A DNA stretch of 64,000 bases from Myxococcales bacterium (GCA_016794365.1 JAEUKB010000075.1:62001-126000); one strand, 5' to 3'; positions 1 through 9,341 are shown, numbered from the stretch's first letter. A program made the numbers and translations. Notes: generated from the letters alone by a model not told the origin.

Positions 1-1374
1 CTACTGATTGGTCGCGAGGTGTCTTCTCTTCAGTGCATTCCGCTCCCCAAAGATCGCCATGCCTCGGCGCAGCACGCGCGGATTTGGCTACATGAAGACG
101 GAAGGCGCGTGATCATCGAAGATCTGGGAAGCAAGAACAAGACCTTCGTCGATGGTCAGCCGATCGAAAGGAGCGAGCTGTCCGATCGCTCTGTGATTCG
201 GATTGGAAACTCGCTGTTGATTCTGCGGATGCACAAGTCTCAGCGCATGCCACGCAAGCTTCCGAGCGAAGCATCGCAGGCTGGTTCGCTGCTGCTTGGA
301 CAGTCTCCCGAGATGATCGAGCTGCGCTATCAGCTCTCCTGTGCGGCGGAGCGTCACGTTCCGGTGCTCCTGATGGGGGAAACAGGAACCGGAAAGGATC
401 GTGCGGCGCAGTTTCTGCATCTGCACTCCGCAGAAAGGAATGGTCCGTTCCGCGCGCTCAACTGCGCAACGATTCCGCACGCGCTGGCAGAGAGCATGCT
501 GTTTGGTCACTTGCCCGGAGCGTTTACGGGGGCCTTACAAAGACACAGCGGAGCCTTCCGTCAAGCAAGCGGAGGAACGCTGTTTCTCGACGAAGTGGGA
601 GAGCTTCCGATCGACATTCAACCCAAGCTGCTGCGTGCGCTGGAAGAAGGAAAGATCTGGCCGGTGGGCGCACATGAGCCGCTGGACTGTCACGTTCGGG
701 TGGTGACCGCGACCAATCGCAACTTGGATCTGGCCGCAAGTCGTGACTCCTTTCGCTTGGATCTGCTGGCGCGATTGTCGATGCTGCGGATCGAGCTGCC
801 TCCTTTGCGGATGCGGAAGGAAGACATCTTGATTCTGTTTGGTCATTATCTGGGCGGATTGCGACGGATGACCGCACGGCTAGGAGAAGCGCTGCTGCTG
901 TATCCGTGGTCGCAGAACGTACGCGAGCTGATTGCTGTCACTGAGTATATGAAGACCTATGAAGGGGTCGATTCTGACGAGGCTCCGCTTGATCTCTTGA
1001 GTCTTCCTGAGCGCTTTCGTCTGTCCGCTGCGATTCCGATTCCTAGCGCCCAACCAACGACGCAGCCGATTCCGCAAGCAAGTCGGCAGCCGATTCCGCA
1101 AACAAGTCGGCAGGTGATTCCTAAGTCCGGTCCGCAACAGAGAGTGCCTGAGCCTGCTCTTCCAGCGTCGTCACAGAGTATCTCTCGCTATGACGAGTCA
1201 CTTCTGCGGCGGCTTTTGTCTGAAGAGTCAGGAATGATCGCGAGGGTTGCTCGGCGGCTCCAGCTTTCTCGACGGCAAGTGTCGCGCGTGCTGCTGCGCC
1301 TGGGAATCGATCCAAAGACATTCCGCAAACCGCAGCAGCCAGACAGTGAAGAGCCAAGAGACTCGAACCGCTGA
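1..1374 (+). CDS. FHA-domain sigma-54-dependent transcriptional activator (5' end outside window)
   Basis: The frame is open from base 1. The codons before the first possible start (GTG at 19) read LLIGRE, which is the first FHA strand, so the gene begins upstream of the window. The FHA domain shows GRE, SAQHARI and SKNKTFVDG, the phosphothreonine-binding signature. The AAA+ domain follows, with Walker A GETGTGKD near residue 120 from the GTG, an intact GAFTGA loop for sigma-54 contact near 168, Walker B GTLFLDEVGEL near 186, and sensor I TATNRN. After a Pro/Gln linker with repeated PIPQ units comes a Fis-like helix-turn-helix at about 395-440. From family knowledge it should read phosphothreonine on a partner and open sigma-54 promoters. 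The kinase just downstream is a natural partner, by inference. Confidence 0.9.
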   Translation, partial: LLIGREVSSLQCIPLPKDRHASAQHARIWLHEDGRRVIIEDLGSKNKTFVDGQPIERSELSDRSVIRIGNSLLILRMHKSQRMPRKLPSEASQAGSLLLGQSPEMIELRYQLSCAAERHVPVLLMGETGTGKDRAAQFLHLHSAERNGPFRALNCATIPHALAESMLFGHLPGAFTGALQRHSGAFRQASGGTLFLDEVGELPIDIQPKLLRALEEGKIWPVGAHEPLDCHVRVVTATNRNLDLAASRDSFRLDLLARLSMLRIELPPLRMRKEDILILFGHYLGGLRRMTARLGEALLLYPWSQNVRELIAVTEYMKTYEGVDSDEAPLDLLSLPERFRLSAAIPIPSAQPTTQPIPQASRQPIPQTSRQVIPKSGPQQRVPEPALPASSQSISRYDESLLRRLLSEESGMIARVARRLQLSRRQVSRVLLRLGIDPKTFRKPQQPDSEEPRDSNR

Positions 1375-1400
1375 GCGTTCTTTGCGAAGTCTTGAAATAG

Positions 1401-1494
1401 GAATCGAACAGGAATCGAATAGGAATCGAACAGGAATCGAACAGGAATCGAACAGGAATCGAACAGGAATCGAATAGGAATCGAATAGGAATCG
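1401..1494. repeat. 11-bp tandem array, 8 copies plus 6 bases
   Basis: The unit is GAATCGAACAG, with some copies reading GAATCGAATAG, repeated head to tail with no gaps between the activator gene and the kinase gene. The unit length is about one helical turn. The last AGGA of the array lies about 13 bases before the kinase TTG codon. A related array stands before the kinase at 21020. Confidence 0.95.
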
Positions 1495-1503
1495 GGCAAA
1501 GAC

Positions 1504-3564
1504 TTGGAACACGACTTGGAAAGGGAAGCGAAACCGGACACGGAGCTGGTGGTCGTCGCGCAGCAAGATGCCGAGGACGCTGGGCTCGCGGACGACTGCG
1601 CTGAAGACGACGCGCGCATTGGACGTATCGTCGGGCACTATCGAATCCAACGCGTGCTCGGTCGCGGCGGAATGAGCGTGGTCTACGAAGCGACTCACAC
1701 GAAAATGGGACAGCGTGTCGCACTCAAGCTGCTTGGGAAAGGCGGGGCCGCACATCTTTCCTACCGGAAGCGCTTTTTGCGGGAAGCGCGGGCTGCAAGC
1801 AAGGCGTCCCATCCGGGGCTGGTGCAGGTCTTTGACTGCGGGGAAGACGAAGACGGAACGCCGTACCTCCTGATGGAGTATCTGGAAGGCACACTGCTGC
1901 GCCACCTGCTCCAGCGTCATCCCGACAAGCGGCTCCCACTGTTGCTGGCTCTGCGGATCGGTGCGGAGCTGGCGGATGCGATGGCCAGCGCTCACCGATT
2001 CGGCGTGGTTCACTGTGATCTCAAGCCAGACAACGTCATGTGGGTGCCAGACCCGGTGGTGCCGGACGGACATCGGGTCAAGGTGTTCGACTTTGGGATT
2101 GCGCAGCTGACGGATCCACAGACGCCGCCTACGCTGCACGCTCCTGGGATTTCGGGGACACCGGCGTACATGTCACCCGAGCGCGCCGCTGGCTGGCGTA
2201 CCGTAGATGGCCAGAGTGATGTCTATGCACTCGGCTGCATCTTGTTTGAGCTGCTGAGCGGACGAACTCCGTTTGTGGGCTCGACGCAGGATGTCCTGAT
2301 TCATCATCAACACTCGGATCCGCAGCCGCTACACGACTTGGTGCCCGAGCTGCCTCGATCGGTTTCGTCGCTGATTGCTGCGCTGCTGGCCAAAGAACCA
2401 AGCGACCGTCCGACGATGCAACAGGCCGCCGCGCTGCTTCTGGAGCACGGTCAGCTTCAGGGTGCGCGCAAGACATTGGTGCCGCGCGTGTCCAGCTTGC
2501 GTTCGCGCATCGGCTGGCTTGCGTCTGGGATCCTGCCGCTTGGGCTGGCCCTGTTGGCCCTGCTTGGGCGAAACAGCATCCGTTCCGGCTTTCCGCAACA
2601 GCGCATCCGTCCAGACTTTGCATTACCGACAAAGAACAGTTCGCTCTACGCTACGCGCTTGTCTCATGTTCGCAAGAACACAGAAGCGAGCGATGCATCC
2701 GCAGTCTTGATTCCTGCTGGTCACTTTATGATGGGCGTTCGTCCAGACGCAGCAGTTCCTGATTCAATTCGCAAACAGATCAGCATGTGGGGATATCACG
2801 CAAGCGATCTCGAAACCGTGGTCACGCGTGCCTTGCCTTTGCATGAAGAATACGTTCAGGCATTTTGGCTGGATAGACAGGAAGTGACCTGTGCAGAGCT
2901 GGCAGCCTGGCTTCAGAAGCAACATCAAAACAAGCTGCTTGATCAGCGAGTGGAGTCTCAAGGAGACAAGCAGGCGGTGATGGTGTTTTTGGGAAAAGAA
3001 AAGATCTTCAATTTATATAGAGATGACAGACATACATGCATCTATTTTGCAAATGACTCGTATCGTGTCATGGAAGGAAGAGAGCGCTGGCCCGCCAATG
3101 CAATCTCATGGTTTGGTGCCCACGCTTATTGTCAAACGGAAGGCAAGCGCTTGCCTTCGGAAATCGAGTGGGAGTTCGCGGCGCGCGGTTCGACCAGTCG
3201 TCTGTTTCCCTGGGGAAATGACCCACCTGGCACCTGCGATGATGTCTTGTTGGAGCATGATCCGCTGATGGATCCGCAGAATCAGTTCTTTCGCTGTAGC
3301 CCGTTTGGTACGCAGCTTGCGCCGATTGGCAGTGGCCGCAAGGATCGAACGCCGCTCGGCATCATCGACCTGGGCGGCAGTGTGATGGAGTGGGTGAGCG
3401 ACTGCTATGGCGGCTTGGCGGGCAGTAACTGCTCCTTGCGCGTGCTACGTGGTGGCGCGTGGTCTGGCTCGTATCTGCATGTATTTGGCTTTTCTAGAAA
3501 TGGTGCAAAGCCAGAAATGACTGCTGCTTATGCAGGATTTCGATGCGCGCGAACTGCTACCTGA
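1504..3564 (+). CDS. Membrane Ser/Thr protein kinase fused to a formylglycine-generating-enzyme-like (sulfatase-modifying factor) domain
   Basis: A 686-residue protein. The kinase domain spans about 46-315: glycine loop GRGGMSVVYEA near 53, lysine in VALKLL near 75, catalytic loop HCDLKPDN near 170 (HCD rather than HRD), DFGIAQ near 196, GTPAYMSPE near 218. A membrane helix at about 337-353 leads to an FGE/SUMF1-type domain at about 400-684 (IPAGHFMMG, LDRQEVT, RLPSEIEWEFAARG, LGGSVMEWVSDCYG, LRGGAW, AGFRCAR). The stretch where catalytic FGEs carry their cysteine pair has none, so this end is more likely a binding module. The TTG start is the longest choice; GTG at 1549 is possible. The -24/-12 sites seen elsewhere in the island have no clear equivalent here. 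Confidence 0.9.
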   Translation: MEHDLEREAKPDTELVVVAQQDAEDAGLADDCAEDDARIGRIVGHYRIQRVLGRGGMSVVYEATHTKMGQRVALKLLGKGGAAHLSYRKRFLREARAASKASHPGLVQVFDCGEDEDGTPYLLMEYLEGTLLRHLLQRHPDKRLPLLLALRIGAELADAMASAHRFGVVHCDLKPDNVMWVPDPVVPDGHRVKVFDFGIAQLTDPQTPPTLHAPGISGTPAYMSPERAAGWRTVDGQSDVYALGCILFELLSGRTPFVGSTQDVLIHHQHSDPQPLHDLVPELPRSVSSLIAALLAKEPSDRPTMQQAAALLLEHGQLQGARKTLVPRVSSLRSRIGWLASGILPLGLALLALLGRNSIRSGFPQQRIRPDFALPTKNSSLYATRLSHVRKNTEASDASAVLIPAGHFMMGVRPDAAVPDSIRKQISMWGYHASDLETVVTRALPLHEEYVQAFWLDRQEVTCAELAAWLQKQHQNKLLDQRVESQGDKQAVMVFLGKEKIFNLYRDDRHTCIYFANDSYRVMEGRERWPANAISWFGAHAYCQTEGKRLPSEIEWEFAARGSTSRLFPWGNDPPGTCDDVLLEHDPLMDPQNQFFRCSPFGTQLAPIGSGRKDRTPLGIIDLGGSVMEWVSDCYGGLAGSNCSLRVLRGGAWSGSYLHVFGFSRNGAKPEMTAAYAGFRCARTAT

Positions 3565-4334
3565 TCTGAGCTTGTGTATTATAAGCAAGATATGAAAATG
3601 CTCCGAAACAGTGGCGGTCGAATGGGGGGAATGGGTGAGTCGCTTCTATCGTCCTTGTTCTTCTTTTGTCCAGCGACAGTGCTGTTTGTGTCAAGCTGTG
3701 ATGTGCTTGCTTTTCGGTGCTCATAGAGGAGAACGAACGTGCTTTTGTTATCGATAATGATGGTATGAAATAATATAAATATAGCAGAGAGCAGAGCGTT
3801 CATACGATGTCTCCTTCGTATTGATCCAGCAAGGATTTATGCGATGACTGTCTTGTCGGAAATAAATGAAGGCAATTTGTGGGCCAATTCTAATTGCCCA
3901 AGAATGGCTTGTCATTTTTTCGAGTAAAGCAGTGATTTTATTATGAAATGACGCTGCTTTGATATCAAAAGACTGTTTGGCCCAGTGCGGGCAGAAGATG
4001 TAGTCTGCTTGTAGTGCGGGGCGCTGCTTCAAAAGTGGGCAGGGATCTTCATTGATCCGGTGCTGGGTGCGTGGGCTGGTCTCGAATCGGCCTAGGACTT
4101 GCGAACAGCGCTGACGTGGACGCATGCGGCGAGCTGCGCTGAAGCGGTCGGGTCGCCACAACCAGGCGCAGCGCTTGGGTCAGAAGGCGAGGGCTGTTTG
4201 TTTGGTGACGCGGGCGCTTGGCGGCTGCCGGGGTCCAGGATCGGAGTCGGAGATTCCGACCGGATTCGCGCTGCGCAGGACGGGGACTTGCTGCGCGGAG
4301 AAGATGCAGAGCGGTCCGCTCGCTGGTGACGCGC
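3565..4334. other. Convergent intergenic region without a convincing gene
   Basis: A 770-base gap between two convergent kinase genes. The first 500 bases are clearly richer in A and T than the rest of the window. The last 230 are GC-rich, and on the minus strand they stay open in the frame of the neighbouring kinase for about 78 Pro/Ala/Ser-rich codons past its TAG. I see no RNA gene, clear terminator or mobile-element end. Confidence 0.5.
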
Positions 4335-6347
4335 CTACTGGGCTGCGCGCAGGGGCGGAATCGGTGCCTGCTTTAGGCTGCTTGCGCTGCGAGCGGGGGT
4401 CGGGCGACCTACCTGTGGGCTGGGCGTGGGCGCAAGGCCGCTCTTGGCTGAAGTGGGCGTGGGCTGGGCTGGGCTGGGCAGGTTCAGGGGCTGCGCGGTG
4501 GGCACTGGCTGCTGGGCATACAGCGAGCTGGGCATGGACACCCCTTGTTCCATCGCAGTGCGGGTGTCCTTCGGTAGGTTGACTTGTGCCACGGTGCGGC
4601 CACTTGAGGAGCGCTGCGAGCCAAACAAACCCAGCGCCCAGCCTGTCAGCAGCGACAGCACCACACCCAGTCCCATCATCACCAGTCCTTGTCGCAGCGA
4701 GTGATTCGAGTCGTGGCGCAGCCAAGCCAGTCCGTTCCCCGGTGCGATGGACAAAGCAGGCGCAACCATCGCGGGCACCGGATCTTGGGACGCGACCTGG
4801 ACGCTACTTGGCGCGGCTTCGGGCTTCGACCGGCTAACGCTTGGCTCGGACCGGCTGGGTGGGGCAGTTTCGCGCGAATCGGCACCAGCGGGCTGCTGCT
4901 CAGTCGGCGGAGGAAGCTGCGGCGGTCGCGGTGGTTTGCGGGTTAGTCCTGGCAGTCCCAAGCTAGCCGCTTCTTCCGCCGTCAGCGAGACCGTCGCACC
5001 ATGGCTGACAGGCTGCGGTGGTGGCGGTGGCTCGCTCGACGTGTCTTCCACCAAGTGCTGGGGGTTTAGGTAGCGCGCTGTGATCTGCTCTTCCTGGACT
5101 GGCTCGGGCACTGGCTCACTGCGGCTCGCGCTGGCCAAGGCTTGCAGCTCTGCTAAGGAATACTGCACCGTGCTAAGCGGGCTGTAAGGCGCGCTGTTGA
5201 TGGTGGACTGCGGGGGACGGGACGGCTCGGAGCGCTGCGCTGTCTCCCGTTCTTCGTCCTCTGCCAAGGAGTGTAGCTTGGGCGGCGTGTGACGGCGCGA
5301 CCGCTCAATCTCAGCCACAGAAGGTGTCTGCGCCAAGGTGTCGCGGTGATTGGACAGGGCGTTCATGGTCGCGCGCAGGGGCGGCAGGGCATCCAGGGCA
5401 CGCAAGAAGTCTTTGACGCTGGGAAAGCGCTGCTCGCAGGACTTGGCGAGCGCGGTCTGCACCGTGGCGTAGATGTGCGCGGGCAGGTTGGGGGCCAGCT
5501 CGGACAGCGGAATCGGCTCTTCGTAACAGATGGCGCTGTACAGCTCGTAGGGGTTCTTCTGGGGGAACGGAAGCTGTCCCGCCAGCATGTGATAGAGCAC
5601 CACCCCAAGCGACCACTGATCACTGCGTGGATCTCGCCGGGCGGGGGACCACTGTGCGGCCTCCGGGGGCAGGTAGGCGGGGGTTCCTACGATGATTCCC
5701 TTGGTGATGGGCGCACCGGCTGCATCGGCGCTGGCTTGGCAGTCTTCAATTAGCTTGGCCAGCCCAAAGTCGAGCACCTTGATCACATCCCGGGTCCGCT
5801 GCGACTTCAGGCCCTGCTGCGCCAAGAAGATGTTGCCGGGACTGATGTCGCGGTGGATGACGCCCATCTCGTGTGCGTACTGAAGGGCCGCCCCCACGCT
5901 GCGAGCGATTTCCAGCGCGCGCCACAGTGGAAGTCTACCTTGCTTGTGCAGCACGGTTTGCAAATCGACTCCTTGAAGCAGCTCCATCACCAGCAGGCAG
6001 GTTCCGTCTCTGTCTTGTAGGAACTCGCGGACCTCGACGATGTTGGGGTGATACAGCCGAGAGATGACCTTGGCTTCCTGCACCAGCCGACGCTGCGCTT
6101 GCAGTGGCAGCGACGCTTCGGGAAGCACCAGCTTGATCGCGCATGGCTCTTGGCGCTCGGTGTCCGTCGCTCGATAGACTTCGCCCATTGCGCCTTTTCC
6201 GAGCAGCAGTTCTAGCCGATAGCGACCACACAAGAGCTGTCCGACGCGCGCACCAGAGTGTGTGGCTTCGCTGCTGTGGGTCAGCGCATGCAGGGGAGAG
6301 TTGTTCTGATTTCGAGCCTGACGAAGAGCGCTATCGATTGCAGTCAT
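4335..6347 (-). CDS. Membrane-anchored Ser/Thr protein kinase
   Basis: I place the start at the ATG whose codon ends at 6347, because AGAGG lies about nine bases upstream; the open frame runs 45 codons further without such support. The protein is 670 residues. Kinase domain about 42-310: GKGAMGEVYRA near 50, lysine of AIKLV near 72, HRDISPGN near 166, DFGLAK near 193, GTPAYLPPE near 221. A long Pro/Ser/Glu-rich linker follows, then one membrane helix near 556-576 and a Pro-rich tail on the far side. A near-perfect sigma-54 site lies about 65 bases upstream. It is divergent from the FHA activator at 6855, suggesting a kinase-target pair. The substrate is unknown. Confidence 0.9.
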   Translation of the reverse strand: MTAIDSALRQARNQNNSPLHALTHSSEATHSGARVGQLLCGRYRLELLLGKGAMGEVYRATDTERQEPCAIKLVLPEASLPLQAQRRLVQEAKVISRLYHPNIVEVREFLQDRDGTCLLVMELLQGVDLQTVLHKQGRLPLWRALEIARSVGAALQYAHEMGVIHRDISPGNIFLAQQGLKSQRTRDVIKVLDFGLAKLIEDCQASADAAGAPITKGIIVGTPAYLPPEAAQWSPARRDPRSDQWSLGVVLYHMLAGQLPFPQKNPYELYSAICYEEPIPLSELAPNLPAHIYATVQTALAKSCEQRFPSVKDFLRALDALPPLRATMNALSNHRDTLAQTPSVAEIERSRRHTPPKLHSLAEDEERETAQRSEPSRPPQSTINSAPYSPLSTVQYSLAELQALASASRSEPVPEPVQEEQITARYLNPQHLVEDTSSEPPPPPQPVSHGATVSLTAEEAASLGLPGLTRKPPRPPQLPPPTEQQPAGADSRETAPPSRSEPSVSRSKPEAAPSSVQVASQDPVPAMVAPALSIAPGNGLAWLRHDSNHSLRQGLVMMGLGVVLSLLTGWALGLFGSQRSSSGRTVAQVNLPKDTRTAMEQGVSMPSSLYAQQPVPTAQPLNLPSPAQPTPTSAKSGLAPTPSPQVGRPTPARSASSLKQAPIPPLRAAQ

Positions 6348-6411
6348 GAGCTTGGCCTCTGCTTGTGTTTTTGAACGTGTCCGCAGTAAGCGGTTTTTTC
6401 CAATTTGCGAT

Positions 6412-6426
6412 GCAATCAAAGTGCCA
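6412..6426 (-). promoter_or_regulatory. Sigma-54 (-24/-12) promoter for the kinase at 4335-6347
   Basis: On the minus strand the site reads TGGCACTTTGATTGC, matching TGGCACG-N4-TTGC at all core positions except the G after TGGCAC. Transcription would start near 6400, leaving a leader of about 50 bases. This is the best sigma-54 match in the window. Confidence 0.75.
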
Positions 6427-6501
6427 GAAATGCAGGTCGTTACAGGTTCTACATTGTAATCAATTGACGAGCAAAGACGCACAATAAGAGCGCTTCTGTC
6501 T

Positions 6502-6516
6502 TGGCATTGAGCTTGC
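6502..6516 (+). promoter_or_regulatory. Candidate sigma-54 promoter upstream of the FHA activator operon
   Basis: TGGCATTGAGCTTGC has GG and GC at the required spacing, with TGGCA and TTGC intact. Transcription would begin near 6528, giving a leader of about 330 bases before the gene at 6855. It diverges from the minus-strand site at 6412-6426, so the two could share activator sites. Confidence 0.5.
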
Positions 6517-6583
6517 TAAGCATAGAAATAAATCAGTCTGATTGGGTAGTTACAAAGATGTGCGCGCTGTCGGTTGCCCAGGC

Positions 6584-6610
6584 TGTTTGTCATCCGATGA
6601 AAGGCAAACA
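6584..6610. promoter_or_regulatory. Inverted repeat in the leader between the divergent kinase and activator genes
   Basis: TGTTTG at 6584-6589 pairs with CAAACA at 6605-6610, and TCATC/GATGA inside it is also self-complementary. The gap 6348-6854 otherwise holds only the two sigma-54-like sites and an A+T-rich stretch. This could be an operator or a leader hairpin. Confidence 0.35.
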
Positions 6611-6854
6611 ATGCAAGAGAGTCAATCACTTGTCGCCGCGTGTGCGCGCTGATGTGGTCTCTGTTTGAACAAGAAAATGATGCTTATTTTATAAATGAGA
6701 GAGATCTGAATCGAGCGAAAAAAGTGAAATGTAAACTGAAGTTTAGAATGTCTGTATTAAAGAAAAGCTGACTTTTATATCTGAACGACGCGCGTTGTTG
6801 GATTGTTTTATTGGGCGGAACAAACAACACCAAACAAACAGAGGTCATGTAGCT

Positions 6855-8612
6855 ATGTCGAAAGCTCCGATTGTCATCATCGAAAACAAGCAACGGGTGG
6901 AAAAGAACCTGCAAGAGGGTGAGCGCCTGGTCGTCAAGCGCGGTGGCAGCGAGGACTCGGCGGTGTCGTCGGTGGAGCATCAGCGTCCAGTCGATGGCTT
7001 CGATCCCTGTGTGACGGCGCCGATCTATGTCAACTCGCAGCACATCTCGAAGTCACACGCAGAGATCTGGAAGGACGACCACGGGCGGGTGTTCGTCAAG
7101 GATCTCAACAGCATGAACGGAACCTACCTGCGGCTCTTGCCGTATCAAGCGGTCGAGCTAGACGGAAACTTCGAGCTGCTGCTTGGCCAAGATGTGATCG
7201 TGCGGCAACAGAACAGCCTGTGGCCGCCGAAGATCAAGGGAATCACCAACCCGGACGATCTGATGCGCTACGTTCGCCTTCAGATCGGAAAGTACATTGA
7301 GCAGGTTGCGATCGGCAGCGCGAGCGATACAGAGCTGTCGAAGCTGGCGGGAAAGTACACCAAGGTGCCGCTGCTCGAGCGCTCTGCGTACGTGGTGGTG
7401 CAGTGGAAGCAAGCGACGTTCAACCTGGACTTGGAGCGCTGGCTTCAGACGGTGGTGTATCTGTACAACAGCGGTCCGTCGCGTCAGCTAGAGGAGCCGT
7501 GGCAGTTTCTCGCGATGTCTCCGAATCGCAGTCGTGTGCTGTCGGTGGCCAAGCAGATTGCGGCGACGGATGTGACGGTGCTGCTGTACGGACGCAGCGG
7601 AGTCGGCAAAGACATCCTGGCGCGCGACATTCATCGTCACAGTGCGCGTGCAAAGGGTCCGTTTATCGCGATCAACTGCTCGGCGCTGGCGGAGACGATC
7701 ATCGAAAGTGAGCTGTTTGGATCGAAGCAAGGTGCGTTTACAAACGCTGTGGATCGTCCCGGTCTGTTCGAGCAAGCGCACAACGGAACGCTGTTCCTCG
7801 ATGAGATCGGAGAGCTTCCGTTGTCTCTGCAACCGAAGCTGCTGCGCGTGCTGGAGTCGCGATCTGTCCGTCGGGTCGGTGCCAGCGGAGAAGAGAAGCC
7901 GGTCAATGTGCGGATCATCGCGGCCACCAACAAGAACCTAGAGCGGATGGTTGCGGAAAAGACCTTCCGTGAGGATCTGTTCTTTCGCTTGGAAGCGATG
8001 AAGCTGGTGGTTCCGGATCTGAGCCCAAGTGATGTGAGAGAGCTGATCCCGACGCTGCTTCAGGAACATGCACGCAAAGGACGCGGCGTTCCGAACGAAG
8101 AGGAATCAGAGCAGATCATTGAGCATGCGATGCAGATGCGCTGGCCAGGAAACGGACGACAGCTCCGTCACTTTCTGGAACGCTATCTGGCTCTGCGCGG
8201 ATCGGATCGGACGTTTGCGCAGAACTGGGCCGCTGTGGTCGAGATGGACAAGACCTTCTACGATGAAAACGGTCCGTCGGCCAAAGTGGTGAAGTCGAGT
8301 CCGCACATCGTGCTGGAAGTGCCGCCTCCTGTGCCGGTTCCTGACAATCCGATGGCGATTCCGGAGTGTGTCGATCACCTGATCTTTTTGAACCTGGCGC
8401 GCGAGGTGCTTCCGACCAATCGCTGGGGCGCGCTGGCAGAGCTGGGACGACGGACGGACATGACAGGAGCGGGCGCCAAGAATCGCTTGCAGAAGCTGGG
8501 AATCACGACGGATCCGGTGGTCGATATTCATCAGATCGACGCCAAGATCGCAGAGCTGAAGTCGCAGCTTGAGCCATCGATGGCGTATCTACAGTCGATT
8601 CTGGGAGTGTAG
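6855..8612 (+). CDS. FHA-domain sigma-54-dependent activator with a GAFTNA loop
   Basis: The start at 6855 is favoured by GAGG about ten bases upstream; the frame is open 20 codons further. The protein is 585 residues. FHA domain about 22-118 (SQHISKSHAEIW, NSMNGTYL). A linker at about 130-215 is not recognised. AAA+ domain: Walker A GRSGVGKD near 246, sigma-contact loop GAFTNA near 293 in place of GAFTGA, Walker B GTLFLDEIGEL near 311, AATNKN sensor. The C-terminal end has a helix-turn-helix-like stretch (WGALAELGRRTDMTGAGAKNRL) in a longer helical tail. It is followed after six bases by the membrane protein of module 1, so activator and module are probably one transcript. Confidence 0.9.
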   Translation: MSKAPIVIIENKQRVEKNLQEGERLVVKRGGSEDSAVSSVEHQRPVDGFDPCVTAPIYVNSQHISKSHAEIWKDDHGRVFVKDLNSMNGTYLRLLPYQAVELDGNFELLLGQDVIVRQQNSLWPPKIKGITNPDDLMRYVRLQIGKYIEQVAIGSASDTELSKLAGKYTKVPLLERSAYVVVQWKQATFNLDLERWLQTVVYLYNSGPSRQLEEPWQFLAMSPNRSRVLSVAKQIAATDVTVLLYGRSGVGKDILARDIHRHSARAKGPFIAINCSALAETIIESELFGSKQGAFTNAVDRPGLFEQAHNGTLFLDEIGELPLSLQPKLLRVLESRSVRRVGASGEEKPVNVRIIAATNKNLERMVAEKTFREDLFFRLEAMKLVVPDLSPSDVRELIPTLLQEHARKGRGVPNEEESEQIIEHAMQMRWPGNGRQLRHFLERYLALRGSDRTFAQNWAAVVEMDKTFYDENGPSAKVVKSSPHIVLEVPPPVPVPDNPMAIPECVDHLIFLNLAREVLPTNRWGALAELGRRTDMTGAGAKNRLQKLGITTDPVVDIHQIDAKIAELKSQLEPSMAYLQSILGV

Positions 8613-8618
8613 GGGACG

Positions 8619-9341
8619 ATGCGGAACCTGCTTTCCTACGGGCTCGCGATTGCGCTGGGAATTGGCCTTTCTGCGACGGGACATGCGACTCCTGGAAAGA
8701 CGCTGGTGCTGAGCGTTGCAGAAGATGGAGTCTGGCATCGCATGCTTCATCAAGAGCTGGAAGCGGGCCTGCGGGCGCGCGGTGTTGCGGTGGCGGACTC
8801 TCTGTTGACCGATACAGAGCGCGGCTGTCGGGGGCGCGACTGTCTGCTTCAGCTAGGTCTTTCACATGGTGCGTCTGCGGTGTTGGTCGCGACGCACTAC
8901 ACAGAGAGTCATCTGCTCGATGTGTTTCTGTTTGAAGTGAATGAGCGCATCGCGCAAAAGCGCAGTGAAGAGGTCACGCTGAGCCAGCGGAGTGCGCGGC
9001 TGCTGGCGATGAGTGCGTCTCTGCTGAAGCTTCCAGAGTCGTCCGAACAGAGTGCTCCGGTGCTGGTGCAGACCCAGCGCAGCGGATCAGTCAGCACGCT
9101 TCCGATGTGGCGAAAAGGAATCAGCATTGCGCTCGGTGTCATCAGCGTTGGTGCGCTTGCGACCGCAGTCTGGGCGCATGGTAAAGATGCAACGCTTGTA
9201 CGGGACTCAAGGGGACAGGTGCTGCGACTGAACATGACGCCGCTGTTTGCGCCTGCGTACGCCGTCATGGGCAGCGCGATCATCGGCATGAGCTTGTCGC
9301 TGGGTCTTCCCAACTCGAGCACGCAGGAGAGAGCACGATGA
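8619..9341 (+). CDS. Exported two-helix membrane protein, module 1
   Basis: A 240-residue protein with an N-terminal signal (LLSYGLAIALGIGLSATGHAT). A domain at about 27-130 contains CRGRDCLLQLGLSHGASAVLVAT, resembling the N-terminal domain of many myxobacterial envelope proteins that share a C-x4-5-CL..GA pattern. Two membrane helices follow at about 168-187 and 207-230, separated by a loop ending in TPLFAPAYAVMG. Its paralogue is the gene at 12380. The stop overlaps the next start by four bases (ATGA), so the two are translationally coupled. The function is unknown. Confidence 0.8.
   Translation: MRNLLSYGLAIALGIGLSATGHATPGKTLVLSVAEDGVWHRMLHQELEAGLRARGVAVADSLLTDTERGCRGRDCLLQLGLSHGASAVLVATHYTESHLLDVFLFEVNERIAQKRSEEVTLSQRSARLLAMSASLLKLPESSEQSAPVLVQTQRSGSVSTLPMWRKGISIALGVISVGALATAVWAHGKDATLVRDSRGQVLRLNMTPLFAPAYAVMGSAIIGMSLSLGLPNSSTQERAR

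Noticed and set aside
1401..1494. CRISPR array
   Set aside because: The 11-bp units are contiguous with no spacers. The same holds for 20731-20818.
1505..1519. Sigma-54 site TGGAACACGACTTGG before the first kinase
   Set aside because: It lacks the GC of the -12 element and overlaps the likely start codon.
1228..2139. 303-codon minus-strand frame containing the 11-bp array
   Set aside because: It is antisense to a clear activator and kinase. The apparent FDSCSIPVRFL protein repeat is only the translation of the 11-bp DNA repeat.
3748..4161. 137-codon minus-strand frame in the gap after the first kinase
   Set aside because: There is no ribosome-binding site, mixed composition and no domain; it spans the A+T to GC change.
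4180..4725. Pro/Ala-rich minus-strand frame overlapping the kinase tail
   Set aside because: It is in another frame of a GC-rich low-complexity region and has no start signal or homology cue.
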